A DNA stretch of 64,000 nt from Anoxybacteroides rupiense (GTDB lineage: Bacteria; Bacillota; Bacilli; Bacillales; Anoxybacillaceae): positions 186,001 to 250,000 of the forward strand of contig NZ_JACIDF010000005.1 in NCBI RefSeq assembly GCF_014196195.1, given 5' to 3'. This document shows, in pieces, positions 46,533-55,400 of this stretch (positions are counted from its first letter, which is position 1; every line of letters starts with the position of its first letter). The notes under the pieces are model-generated. The model had not been told where the DNA came from. It worked only from the letters and a program-made list of their open reading frames with translations, and made no database searches. Both the position numbers and the translations under genes were made by a program.

Positions 46533-47432
46533 ATGGCCGAATTAGCCCGAAATCAAGCGCCAATCCCTGTTAAACCAGACAAAGAAGAATCGGTTTCACT
46601 TTGGAAGGAAGGCTGGCGCAGTTTTAAAAAAAATAAAATAGCGCTTGTTGGTGCGGCCATTGTCCTGTTTTTTATTTTATTAGCCGTGTTCGCTCCGCTT
46701 TTGGCTCCGTATGAAATTAGTGAGCAAAACCTTTCCGAACGCTTGCAGGCGCCATCGAAAGAGCATCTTTTTGGAACCGATGACTTTGGCCGCGATATTT
46801 TATCGCGCGTCATTTATGGAGCGAGAATCTCGCTTTGGGTTGGATTTTTTTCTGTGCTCGGTTCGGTTGTTGTCGGATCTTTACTCGGTATTGTAGCAGG
46901 TTATTACGGAAAATGGATAGATGCCATTATTTCTCGTATCTTTGATATTATGCTGGCATTCCCAAGTATTTTATTAGCCATCGGAATTGTCGCAGTTTTG
47001 GGGCCATCACTGCAAAATGCATTGATTGCGATCGCGGTCATTAATATTCCGAATTTTGGTCGCTTAATTCGTTCACGTGTATTAAGTATTAAGCAAGAGG
47101 AATATATCGTGGCAGCAAGAGCGATAGGAATGAGTGATGCTCGTATTTTATTTCATCATATTTTGCCGAACAGTATGGCGCCGATTATCGTGCAAGGAAC
47201 GTTAGCGATCGCTACTGCCATCATTGAAGCGGCTGCTCTTGGTTTTCTCGGCTTAGGGGCGCAGCCGCCAAATCCGGAATGGGGAACGATGCTAGCAAGT
47301 TCAAAAGATTTTCTAACACAGGCACCTTGGACGATGGTATTTCCTGGGCTTGCCATTATGTTGACGGTGCTGGGATTTAATTTAATGGGAGACGGATTGC
47401 GCGATGCGCTTGATCCGCGCATGAAAAGCTAA
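46533..47432 (+). CDS. dppC: Peptide ABC transporter permease (DppC/OppC)
   Basis: This second permease (299 residues) has the cytoplasmic N-terminus and first helix typical of OppC, HLFGTDDFGRDILSRVIYGA, and the coupling loop EYIVAARAIGMSDARI. It is the last gene of the operon and is followed by a terminator. The ATG follows AAAGGGGTG. Confidence 0.93.
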   Translation: MAELARNQAPIPVKPDKEESVSLWKEGWRSFKKNKIALVGAAIVLFFILLAVFAPLLAPYEISEQNLSERLQAPSKEHLFGTDDFGRDILSRVIYGARISLWVGFFSVLGSVVVGSLLGIVAGYYGKWIDAIISRIFDIMLAFPSILLAIGIVAVLGPSLQNALIAIAVINIPNFGRLIRSRVLSIKQEEYIVAARAIGMSDARILFHHILPNSMAPIIVQGTLAIATAIIEAAALGFLGLGAQPPNPEWGTMLASSKDFLTQAPWTMVFPGLAIMLTVLGFNLMGDGLRDALDPRMKS

Positions 47433-47443
47433 CGAATTACCGA

Positions 47444-47478
47444 AACGGTTATCCTAAACGAAGGATAGCCGTTTTTTC
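47444..47478 (+). terminator. Terminator of the peptide transporter operon
   Basis: AACGGTTATCCT and AGGATAGCCGTT pair (one G-U) around AAACGA and are followed by TTTTTT. Confidence 0.88.
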
Positions 47479-47953
47479 ATATATTGTCGCTGAATTTTGC
47501 CATGACGAAGGCTGAAACACAGGCGCTTTCCAATCTATTCATCGTTCTTTAATCGATGTTATTCCATCGCTCGACCGTCACACCTGTTTATTGGAGGGGG
47601 GACATGTCGATACATTCAGTAGAATGGATCACGTTATGTTAGAAGACGCTGTTAAAATGGAAAGGTCAACAGATTGGCTCAGTTAAAGAAATCCGTATCG
47701 ATATGACAAACATTGTATGGGAAAGAGAAGGGATTTATTTTCGGAATGTTTTCTGATCTATCCTCATTTCATTTGCGATATCGGAAATAGCCTTTCCCTT
47801 TTAATCATAAAAATTCCCCTCTCGTAATCATGAGCCATAGCTCCTCTCGCTGACACTATGGTTCTATTGCAAGTAGGGAATTGGGTTACAGCTATATGAG
47901 AGATTTTAACCTGTGTTTTGCTAAAGCTTTATTTTCCTTTTTTAACGAATCTT
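47479..47953. other. Intergenic region without supported gene
   Basis: A GGAGGGGGG site precedes a 12-codon frame (MSIHSVEWITLC) that stops at once, which looks like a decayed gene start. No other feature was seen. Confidence 0.4.
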
Positions 47954-48514
47954 TCAGTTATAGTTATTTACTTGTTGCTGCTTTTTATGGCTTTTTTGTA
48001 ATAAGTACATCGTAAAATAGTAGCCCGTTATAATGCCAATGGAATTTAGAATTAAATCATCAATATCAACGGATCTAAGCCCCCCTAATTTCGTCAAAAA
48101 CAAAAGGTATTGTCCACATTCGATTATGAGGGGGACTACTATTGATAGACCAATTAATTTGGCTTTAGAAAGACCGCGTGTAAAAATAACACAATAAAAT
48201 CCAATGGGGAATGTTAGGAGGACATTTCCCAATATATTCTTAAAGGCAATGAATGGATTAGTCCCGGAAATGAACTCTTCAATGTAAGTAAATATGGTTT
48301 TGAAAGGGACGAAATTATATAAGAGATAGTTTACCGGGGTACTCTGGTCAATCCAAACAATAAAAATTAAAGCAGAGATATAAGCAAGAAAAGTAATCCT
48401 TGAAACTTCTTTCATCATCCTTAATTTAGATTTTCGAATGAATAAAAGCCTAATGAACAAGTAAAAAAGTAATATGGGCCCTGAAAATAGCAGTATATCC
48501 ATCAGTAGTCTCAA
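47954..48514 (-). CDS. VanZ-like family membrane protein
   Basis: The 186-residue protein has four to five transmembrane helices and the VanZ fold: NFVPFKTIFTYIEE, NILGNVLLTFPIGFY, IECGQYLL and DIDDLILNSIGIITGY. VanZ-like proteins are membrane proteins of uncertain role; the original VanZ gives slight teicoplanin resistance. TTG start with AAGGATG 7 bases upstream. It is absent from this place in B. subtilis. Confidence 0.88.
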   Translation of the reverse strand: MRLLMDILLFSGPILLFYLFIRLLFIRKSKLRMMKEVSRITFLAYISALIFIVWIDQSTPVNYLLYNFVPFKTIFTYIEEFISGTNPFIAFKNILGNVLLTFPIGFYCVIFTRGLSKAKLIGLSIVVPLIIECGQYLLFLTKLGGLRSVDIDDLILNSIGIITGYYFTMYLLQKSHKKQQQVNNYN

Positions 48515-48544
48515 AGTAAATCATCCTTATTCATTAAAAATTGA

Positions 48545-48576
48545 AAGAACAAGTCATCGAATTTAGACTTGTTCTT
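48545..48576 (-). terminator. Terminator-like hairpin between secreted protein and VanZ gene
   Basis: AAGAACAAGTC and GACTTGTTCTT pair perfectly around a 10-base loop. On the minus strand it is followed by TCAATTTTT. Confidence 0.6.
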
Positions 48577-48582
48577 ATATCG

Positions 48583-48936
48583 TTATTGGTCGATGCTTCC
48601 ACTGCCGATTACCTTGTCGCCTTCGCCACCAGTTTTCGTGACATTGACAGTATAATCCCCGGCAGCAACAACTCCCCAACTTTTAGTAGCGTAATAACCA
48701 TTTGCTGATTTGGTAAAACGATAATTAGTGAGCCAGGATTTATATAGCTCTACTTTATAGTCAGATTTTTGGAAAGAGACAGATCCACTATACCAGTATG
48801 GATCTCCTCCTGTATAACTAGTAGTTGTTTTGTTAGCTAGCTTATGAACCTTTGTACCGGTCACCTTTGTTGCAATGTCAAATGAATAAGAATCACGATA
48901 TGCTGCTGCAAATGATAGGGGGATGACTGATAACAT
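48583..48936 (-). CDS. Small secreted beta-rich protein, start region damaged
   Basis: From ATG 48936 the protein has 117 residues and begins inside what looks like a signal peptide (MLSVIPLSFAAA, then YRDS). Upstream in the same frame comes INKLTKM, but the only well-placed ATG, behind AAAGGA, is in another frame and stops after three codons. A one- or two-base change has probably disrupted the true start, or an ATA codon is used. The mature part is rich in Tyr, Thr and Ser with alternating strands (GDYTVNVTKTGGEGDKVIG). I do not recognise a family. Confidence 0.5.
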   Translation of the reverse strand: MLSVIPLSFAAAYRDSYSFDIATKVTGTKVHKLANKTTTSYTGGDPYWYSGSVSFQKSDYKVELYKSWLTNYRFTKSANGYYATKSWGVVAAGDYTVNVTKTGGEGDKVIGSGSIDQ

Positions 48937-49499
48937 CTTTGTAAGCTTATTTATACATTCCTTTAATTATAACACTTTCCATAATTTATAATAGCATATA
49001 CTTCCAAAAAATCAACTTCATACATATACAAAAAATAGATTTATTGGATGATTTTAATCCCTTTACTGCAAATTGTTTTTGAGATTTTAGAAAAGTTATG
49101 CGTGGAGGAACATAGAAGATACCAAGAAGAGAATGTTCCTGTATGGGAAAGGTGACCAAATGGAAATCATCATGGACAAAAAGAAGGAGAGAGGGAGAAC
49201 ATTGAATTTTCTTTTCTCGAAGAATGGCCTATATGTTCAATCTAACATATTATGTTCAACGAATGGAGATTTTCCCAATTTCGCATTCACCCTTTCGCAT
49301 CATCCTTGAAGCATTGAACAAGATTCTTTTCTCGCGTTGTTTGAAGGAGGGCAGACTAATTGACACATCAAGCTTGCTATATTCGCTCGCTGATTTTTTT
49401 CGTGAAAACAAAAAGAGGCGCGCGGCTCTCTGATGAGGGTGCTGCCTCTCTAAAATGATGGATTCTGTGATAAAAATGGCGGCAGGCATCTTTGCGATA
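48937..49499. other. AT-rich intergenic region
   Basis: Short open frames on either strand lack start sites and known features. An imperfect GAGGC...GCCTC hairpin near 49397-49437 may terminate the ygaE transcript. Confidence 0.4.
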
Positions 49500-50567
49500 T
49501 CATCCTTGTTGTCCGGAAAGGTGCAGAGGTTCTTCGTCATCTTTGTGATATTGTTGAAAGCTCTCCACAAGTTTATCAAGATGCTCCAACTGTTCTCCAT
49601 AAGTAATAATCGTTCCAACGAGCGACAATAGATGATATTCATTTCCATGCTTACTGTATTGATAAAAAGCCTCCACAAGTCGCTTTTTTTCATCGTATGC
49701 CTCATCCGCTATTTTAGATTCTGCTTGAAACTTCACTTTGCCGACCAGCTTCAGCAAAATTTGCTCGTGATAATGAAGCAAGCAATCCAACTGTGAGCGC
49801 AATGTTTGTTGAAACTCAGGCGGCATTTGGGAAAGCTCATTCTCAAAGCGATGAAGCGTTCTTAAAGCATCTAGCGCTCGATTGGTAACTGTAATCATTT
49901 GACGGTATAGTACGAGCTTCCGCGATTTTTGATAGCGTTTTTTCGCGAAGTAGATTCGTTCTTCTTTATACATTAAGTAAAGCTGGTTGAGCTTCATCAT
50001 ATTTTCTTTTAGTTTTTCGATGTCTTCTTTGAGAACGTGATGCTCAGAAGCACGCCGTGTGTTAATCCGAATCCATTTTAAAATCGTCTCGGTGTTTTCA
50101 ACAATGCTGTCATACAGCTTTTTTTCATATTTTGGCGGCAAAAATATGCAGTTCACAATGAAGGCGGCGAGTATGCCAAGCATAATGGTTGAAAAACGAA
50201 TCAGAGCAAATTGAATAAAGTTCGTTTCTGTATATTCCATGACGGCAATTACGGTCACTAATGCAACGGAAATGGTGGACTCAAGCCGAAGCCGTAAGCA
50301 AAGCGCAATTACTAAAATGGCTGTCAATCCAATGATAAAAGGATTGTGCCCAAATAACAGGACGAAAACAATCGCAAACACAGCTCCGATCACGTTCGCT
50401 TGCAATTGCTCGATCAAAGATAAGTAAGAGCGATAAATCGTTGGCTGCATCGCAAACACAGCCGATATACCTGCAAAGGATGGGGCAGGAAGCTTCAACA
50501 TGCTGGCTAAAACAAGCGCCAATGTAACAGCAATTCCCGTTTTGAAAATGCGGGCTCCGAGTTTCAT
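49500..50567 (-). CDS. ygaE: Aromatic acid exporter family membrane protein (ArAE/FUSC-like, YgaE)
   Basis: The 355-residue protein has an N-terminal membrane half of about six helices (KTGIAVTLALVLASMLKLPA, FAGISAVFAMQPTIYRSYL) followed by a cytoplasmic helical half, the ArAE_1/DUF-type arrangement. Position before hemL matches YgaE. A role in export of aromatic or other organic acids is family-based. Start ATG at 50567; a poor AAGGAAGGATACG site precedes it. Confidence 0.82.
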   Translation of the reverse strand: MKLGARIFKTGIAVTLALVLASMLKLPAPSFAGISAVFAMQPTIYRSYLSLIEQLQANVIGAVFAIVFVLLFGHNPFIIGLTAILVIALCLRLRLESTISVALVTVIAVMEYTETNFIQFALIRFSTIMLGILAAFIVNCIFLPPKYEKKLYDSIVENTETILKWIRINTRRASEHHVLKEDIEKLKENMMKLNQLYLMYKEERIYFAKKRYQKSRKLVLYRQMITVTNRALDALRTLHRFENELSQMPPEFQQTLRSQLDCLLHYHEQILLKLVGKVKFQAESKIADEAYDEKKRLVEAFYQYSKHGNEYHLLSLVGTIITYGEQLEHLDKLVESFQQYHKDDEEPLHLSGQQG

Positions 50568-50980
50568 ATTCGTTTTCGTATCCTTCCTTTTTATTTGGAA
50601 TTATAGTTGTGAACAATTTAGTAATATACAGGGTTTATCGAAGGATATCAAGTAGGAAAATCCCCCTCATTCTGAAAAAGAACAGCAGCGGTATTATGTA
50701 TATGCTGGGCTGTTTTTTTCATTCAGAATAATGGGTGGTCGCCATTGATTGAACATATCCGGCGAGGGACAGCCACCCTTAAAAAAATGAAGTTATGTAA
50801 AGTAGATAAGAAGGCATCTATGAGCAAACACGATGGCTATTATGTTTTGTTTGTGCAATTTATTGGAGTCGATTTCTTGTTGAGGTTGATTATAGTTTGC
50901 TTATTCGGGAAAAGCTGTGGAAAGAAACGATGTGAAAATTCAAGTGCTAAGTAGATTGACATAGGCAAGAGGAGGATCAT
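50568..50980. other. Intergenic region between ygaE and the DUF2243 gene
   Basis: A hairpin AACAGCAGC/GCTGGGCTGTT with TTTTTTT lies at 50681-50719 on the + strand. A 69-codon open frame (50745-50954) with a hydrophobic middle has no convincing start site. Confidence 0.4.
50681..50719 (+). terminator. Terminator-like hairpin without upstream + strand gene
   Basis: AACAGC-AGC pairs with GCT-GG-GCTGTT and is followed by seven T. Its transcript source is unclear. Confidence 0.5.
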
Positions 50981-51502
50981 ATGACTGCCGGAAAGATGAA
51001 TCTAAAGAATCCTTCACATGATGCAACTAGCTCCCCATACTTAGCCCGTAACCTATGGTCAGGCTTCTTGCTCGGCCTTGGTTTAGTGGCCTTTATCGAT
51101 GAAGCGGTTTTTCATCAATTGTTGCACTGGCACCATTTTTATGACAAGTCCACGACAAGTATTGGATTGGTCTCAGATGGTTTGTTCCATGCTTTTAGTT
51201 GGTTTGCGACAGTCGGATCACTATTTATGCTCGCAGATCTTCGTCGGCGAAACGCGTTGCGGCTCACTAGATGGCGGGGAGGGGTGCTGCTAGGGGCAGG
51301 AATATTCCAGTTATACGATGGCACAATCCAGCATAAGCTGATGCGGTTGCATCAAATTCGCTATAATGTGAATCTTCTTCCTTATGATTTGACATGGAAT
51401 ATCATTGCGATTGGTATGATGATAGCAGGTGCGATTCTCATTATTCGTGCACGAAATGATTTACAACCGCCAAGGGAGACGCATTCACATGAACATCAAT
51501 AA
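50981..51502 (+). CDS. DUF2243 domain-containing membrane protein
   Basis: The 173-residue protein has four transmembrane helices with conserved histidines in EAVFHQLLHWHHFYD, DGLFHAFSW and YDGTIQHKLMRLHQIRY, the DUF2243 pattern. It ends inside the start of the CtaG-like gene (14-base overlap), and such pairs recur in bacteria, suggesting a role in metal or heme handling for a terminal oxidase. That role is inference. The ATG follows AGAGGAGGATCAT. Confidence 0.85.
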   Translation: MTAGKMNLKNPSHDATSSPYLARNLWSGFLLGLGLVAFIDEAVFHQLLHWHHFYDKSTTSIGLVSDGLFHAFSWFATVGSLFMLADLRRRNALRLTRWRGGVLLGAGIFQLYDGTIQHKLMRLHQIRYNVNLLPYDLTWNIIAIGMMIAGAILIIRARNDLQPPRETHSHEHQ

Positions 51503-52334
51503 TTACGTTCATCACAGCACTGGCACCCATATTGATTACGCAAATGGGATACTAGCGCAGCTACTATTGGCATTGCCGTTTTTTCTGCTATTAGTTGTTT
51601 ATATCTTCGCTGCATTTATATCTAATCGCCGCCATAAGCACTGGCCAATCCATCGCACGATCTTTTGGGCGCTTGGAGTTCTGTGCGCCATTGCCGCAGT
51701 GATTGGCCCTCTAGCGAATCGTGCTCATATGGATTTTACAGCACATATGATGGGGCATTTGCTACTTGGAATGCTTGCTCCGCTTCTGATGGCGTTAGCG
51801 GCGCCGATGACTCTTGTCCTGAGAACACTCAATGTGACTCTCGCCCGACGTCTTTCTAACGTGCTGAAGAGTTGGCCGATTCGTATTTTGGGACATCCTG
51901 TTGTCGCCTCTTGTCTTAATGTCGGAGGACTATGGTTACTTTATACGACTGACTTGTATGCTATGATGCAGCGAAATGTGCTTTTGCATATATTGGTACA
52001 TATACATGTATTCCTTGCTGGATATGTTTTTACCGTGTCTATGATTTATATTGATCCAATGCCGCATAAGTCTAGCTTCGTCTGTCGGGCCGTCGTATTA
52101 ACAGTTGCGTTAGCTGGACACAGCATCTTATCCAAATACATCTATGCTCACCCGCCTCATGGCGTCTCTACAGAGCAGGCGGAAATGGGAGGGATGCTAA
52201 TGTACTACGGTGGAGATGTGATTGATGCTGTTCTTATCTTCATGCTATGTTTTCAGTGGTTTAAAGCTACCCGACCTCGAGCATCGGTAGGTATGGAGCA
52301 GTACTCAAAAGTCTCGAATTATAATCAAGGTTGA
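51489..52334 (+). CDS. Cytochrome c oxidase assembly factor CtaG family (caa3 type)
   Basis: The 281-residue membrane protein has about seven helices and the caa3-CtaG features MDFTAHMMGHLLLGMLAPLL, HIHVFLAGYVFTVSMIY and GHSILSKYIYAH, rich in histidines thought to bind copper. CtaG helps assemble caa3 oxidase in Bacillus. ATG 51489 overlaps the DUF2243 gene and has AAGGGAG upstream. No oxidase subunits are nearby, so its partner is encoded elsewhere. Confidence 0.87.
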   Translation: MNINNYVHHSTGTHIDYANGILAQLLLALPFFLLLVVYIFAAFISNRRHKHWPIHRTIFWALGVLCAIAAVIGPLANRAHMDFTAHMMGHLLLGMLAPLLMALAAPMTLVLRTLNVTLARRLSNVLKSWPIRILGHPVVASCLNVGGLWLLYTTDLYAMMQRNVLLHILVHIHVFLAGYVFTVSMIYIDPMPHKSSFVCRAVVLTVALAGHSILSKYIYAHPPHGVSTEQAEMGGMLMYYGGDVIDAVLIFMLCFQWFKATRPRASVGMEQYSKVSNYNQG

Positions 52335-52440
52335 TTCTTATGATCGCATGGTACGGTTTGCTGAAGGAGAAAAATGGCCACTATCCTTAGTTTAACATCG
52401 GCTAGGGGTTGTAGGCTCATTTTATACGGGATTATCAACA

Positions 52441-52472
52441 AAAAGGTATCCCGCAGAAACGGGATACCTTTT
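52441..52472. terminator. Bidirectional terminator between ctaG-like and gltB
   Basis: AAAAGGTATCCCG and CGGGATACCTTTT pair perfectly around CAGAAA and serve two convergent genes. Confidence 0.9.
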
Positions 52473-52493
52473 GTAGGAAGTGGATAAAAATGA

Positions 52494-55400
52494 TCATTCT
52501 GTTGAAACGGAAGGATCAGCTTGCTCTTTTGTCGGACTAATTTGGAAGAAATGATGTTCAGGATGTTCCAGTAAAGGCTTTAGGGCCTCGGCCTCCTGTT
52601 CCTGCTCATGTTCGATGAGTAAAGCGATATATTGAGACAATAGCGCTTTTACATCTGCTCGGCCCTGCCCGTTGAGGGGTTCAATACGAACTTGGGCCCC
52701 CTTGGCGATTCGGCGTTCAAGAGCAGCTCTTGTTAACCCCATCTCCGGTTGATGACGTAAATAGACGACCCCGCCTGTCATACCAGCACAAATCCATGGT
52801 CCTGGATCGCCGAGAACAAGCCCGCGTCCATTTGTCATATATTCAAAGGCAAATCCTTTAATATTCGCGCGAGCCCCAATATTGCCATGCTCTTGTTCCG
52901 GGATTGGCGCGGTGACTTGACCGCCAATAATTAAGTCCGCTCCTGAGAGGCGAATGCCTGCGCGCGCATCTGCATTTCCTTGAGCGACAAGCAATCCTTT
53001 TTGTGCTCCGTAGCCAAATCCTTTTCCGACAGAGCCGTTATAAAACTTTCCATCTTTTCCTTTTGATTTAAAGATGAGGATGCTGCCTCCAAACGATGTT
53101 TTGCCAATTCCATCCTGCGCTCCGCCATCTACATGAATGTCGATTCCATGACTATTGTAAGCGCCGAGACCGTTTCCGGGGATGGAGCCATTTTTAAAGC
53201 GCAATGTGATGTTTGGCAATTTTTTATACGAGCCATCTAGGCGGCCGCGAACGCGATGGCAAGAGACACGGCTGCCAAGAACCCGCTGCTCCGATGTAAC
53301 GGTAGAAAATTCTCGAGAACGATGCAGATCCTCTACGCGATGGTCTAAATACTCTGCTCCAGCCGCTACAAGCATCTGCGGTTCTTCTAAGCTAGCTGCT
53401 GCTTCTTTTTGAGAAAATTGCTCAATCTCTAATACATTCAGCAGGCTTGCCAAATTTAGTTGATCGAATCCCCTTGTTTGCTCTAATAAATCAGAGCGTC
53501 CGACAAGATCTTGCAGCCGCTCATAGCCGAGCGAAGCCGTTAACATCTTTAATTCATGACCAAAAGCAGTAAATAAGTGGACTAATCCTTGCACGGCAGC
53601 ATTGAATTGTCGCGGTACGAAACGGCGTAATCCATGCTCCTTTGCCTGTGCCTCCGATTCGATTTGCGTAGCGATGCCGACGTGACACGTATCCAAATGA
53701 CAGCCGCGGCACGTTGTACAGCCGATGGCGATCATAGAAAGAGTGCCAAAACCGATTCGATTGGCGCCAAGCAGCATGATTTTTATGACATCAAGAGCGC
53801 TTTTAATCCCGCCATCTGCCCAAATTTCGACTTTATTTCTTAATCCCGCTTCAAGGAGTGCGTTGTGTGCGGCTTTGACCCCAATCTCTACAGGGAGACC
53901 GACGTGCTGTAACGCATGGATGCGCGCTGCTCCTGTTCCTCCATCGAACCCACTTAGTGTAATGATATCCGCTCCTGCTTTGGCAATGCCGACTGCAATC
54001 GTTCCGATGTTTGGAACGACAGGTACTTTTACAGCAACTTTAGCTTGATCGTTAGCGGTTTTTAATTCTGCAATCATTTGCGCTAAATCCTCGATCGAGT
54101 AAATGTCATGATTGTTCGATGGAGAAATTAAATCCGAACCAATCGTCGCATTGCGTGCCTCGGCGATTTTGGCAGTGACTTTTGATCCGGGAAGGTGTCC
54201 TCCCTCGCCCGGCTTTGCTCCTTGGCCGATTTTGATTTCTAATAGATTAGAAGAGTTGAGCAGCTCGGCGTTGACCCCAAAACGCCCTGAAGCAATTTGC
54301 TGTCCGCGCGAGCGCGGATATTTTCCAAGCATATCTTTAATTTCTCCGCCTTCACCGTTTAAGCTGATCATATTAAGACGATCAGCCGCCTCTGCGTAGG
54401 CGCGAAATGCCACTTCGTTTTGCGAGCCAAACGACATAGAGGCAATGACAAATGGCAAACTATGCTCACCGACACTAATATCTACTTTTTCCGCTAAAAG
54501 GCTGTTCTTTGTTTTCTTTAAATCAAGTAAATGGCGGATGGTTGTCGGTGTTTCTGTTTCCAATTCGGTTAGTTTTTCACGATAATGGTCATAAACTCCG
54601 GTTTGCGCAACCTCTCCAATCGCTTTCCAAATACGAGGGAAGAGGTGGAAGGTTTTTCTTGGCTTGGCGCTTTCATCGCCATAGTCCGCTAACCGGGCGA
54701 TCGCGTCCTCTTTTAATGAAGCAAAATTATGGGTTAAAGAATCAGACCCAAAGAAGTTGTCAATTTTTAAAGTATCAGCAACGTCATTATGCAAGCCGAT
54801 TGATGAGAAAAGGCGGCTATATCCGCGCAATTCATGAATGCCAATAGTGGAAATGACCTTTTCCAATCCTTTATTCAAAGCATTGAATAAATGAACAACC
54901 GGAAGAGGGGTGCTTTCAGAAGCAACTGTAGCCATCATTAAATATGGACTAATGGCATCAGCCCCTAACCCGTAAACGACAATGAAATCGTGTAAGGAGC
55001 GAATGGCCCCAGAGCGAAGCAGAATCGAACAATGACGGCGCAATCCTTGTTCGACTAATGAGTGATCGAGCATGGATGTGACAAGCAATGGATCGAGCCA
55101 CAAATGTTCGCGCTGATGCGCTTGTGAGTCGTCGATCACCAGCAATGTTTTCCCTGAGCGGACTGCGTCGCATGCCTCGGCAGACAGCCGCTGTAATGCA
55201 TCTGGGATCGTTTCATCGGCTGAAAAGGTTGCCGAAATCGTATAGGCTAATTTTTTCGCTTGGAACGAATGGACAATTTGATCATAGGAAGGATGCTGCA
55301 ATAAATCTGCGCATTCATGGCCAAGCTTGCCCTCCACTAAAATAGGAGAAGCCAACTCTATTGCATAAGATACATCTTGCTCTCCAAAGAGCGCAGGACG

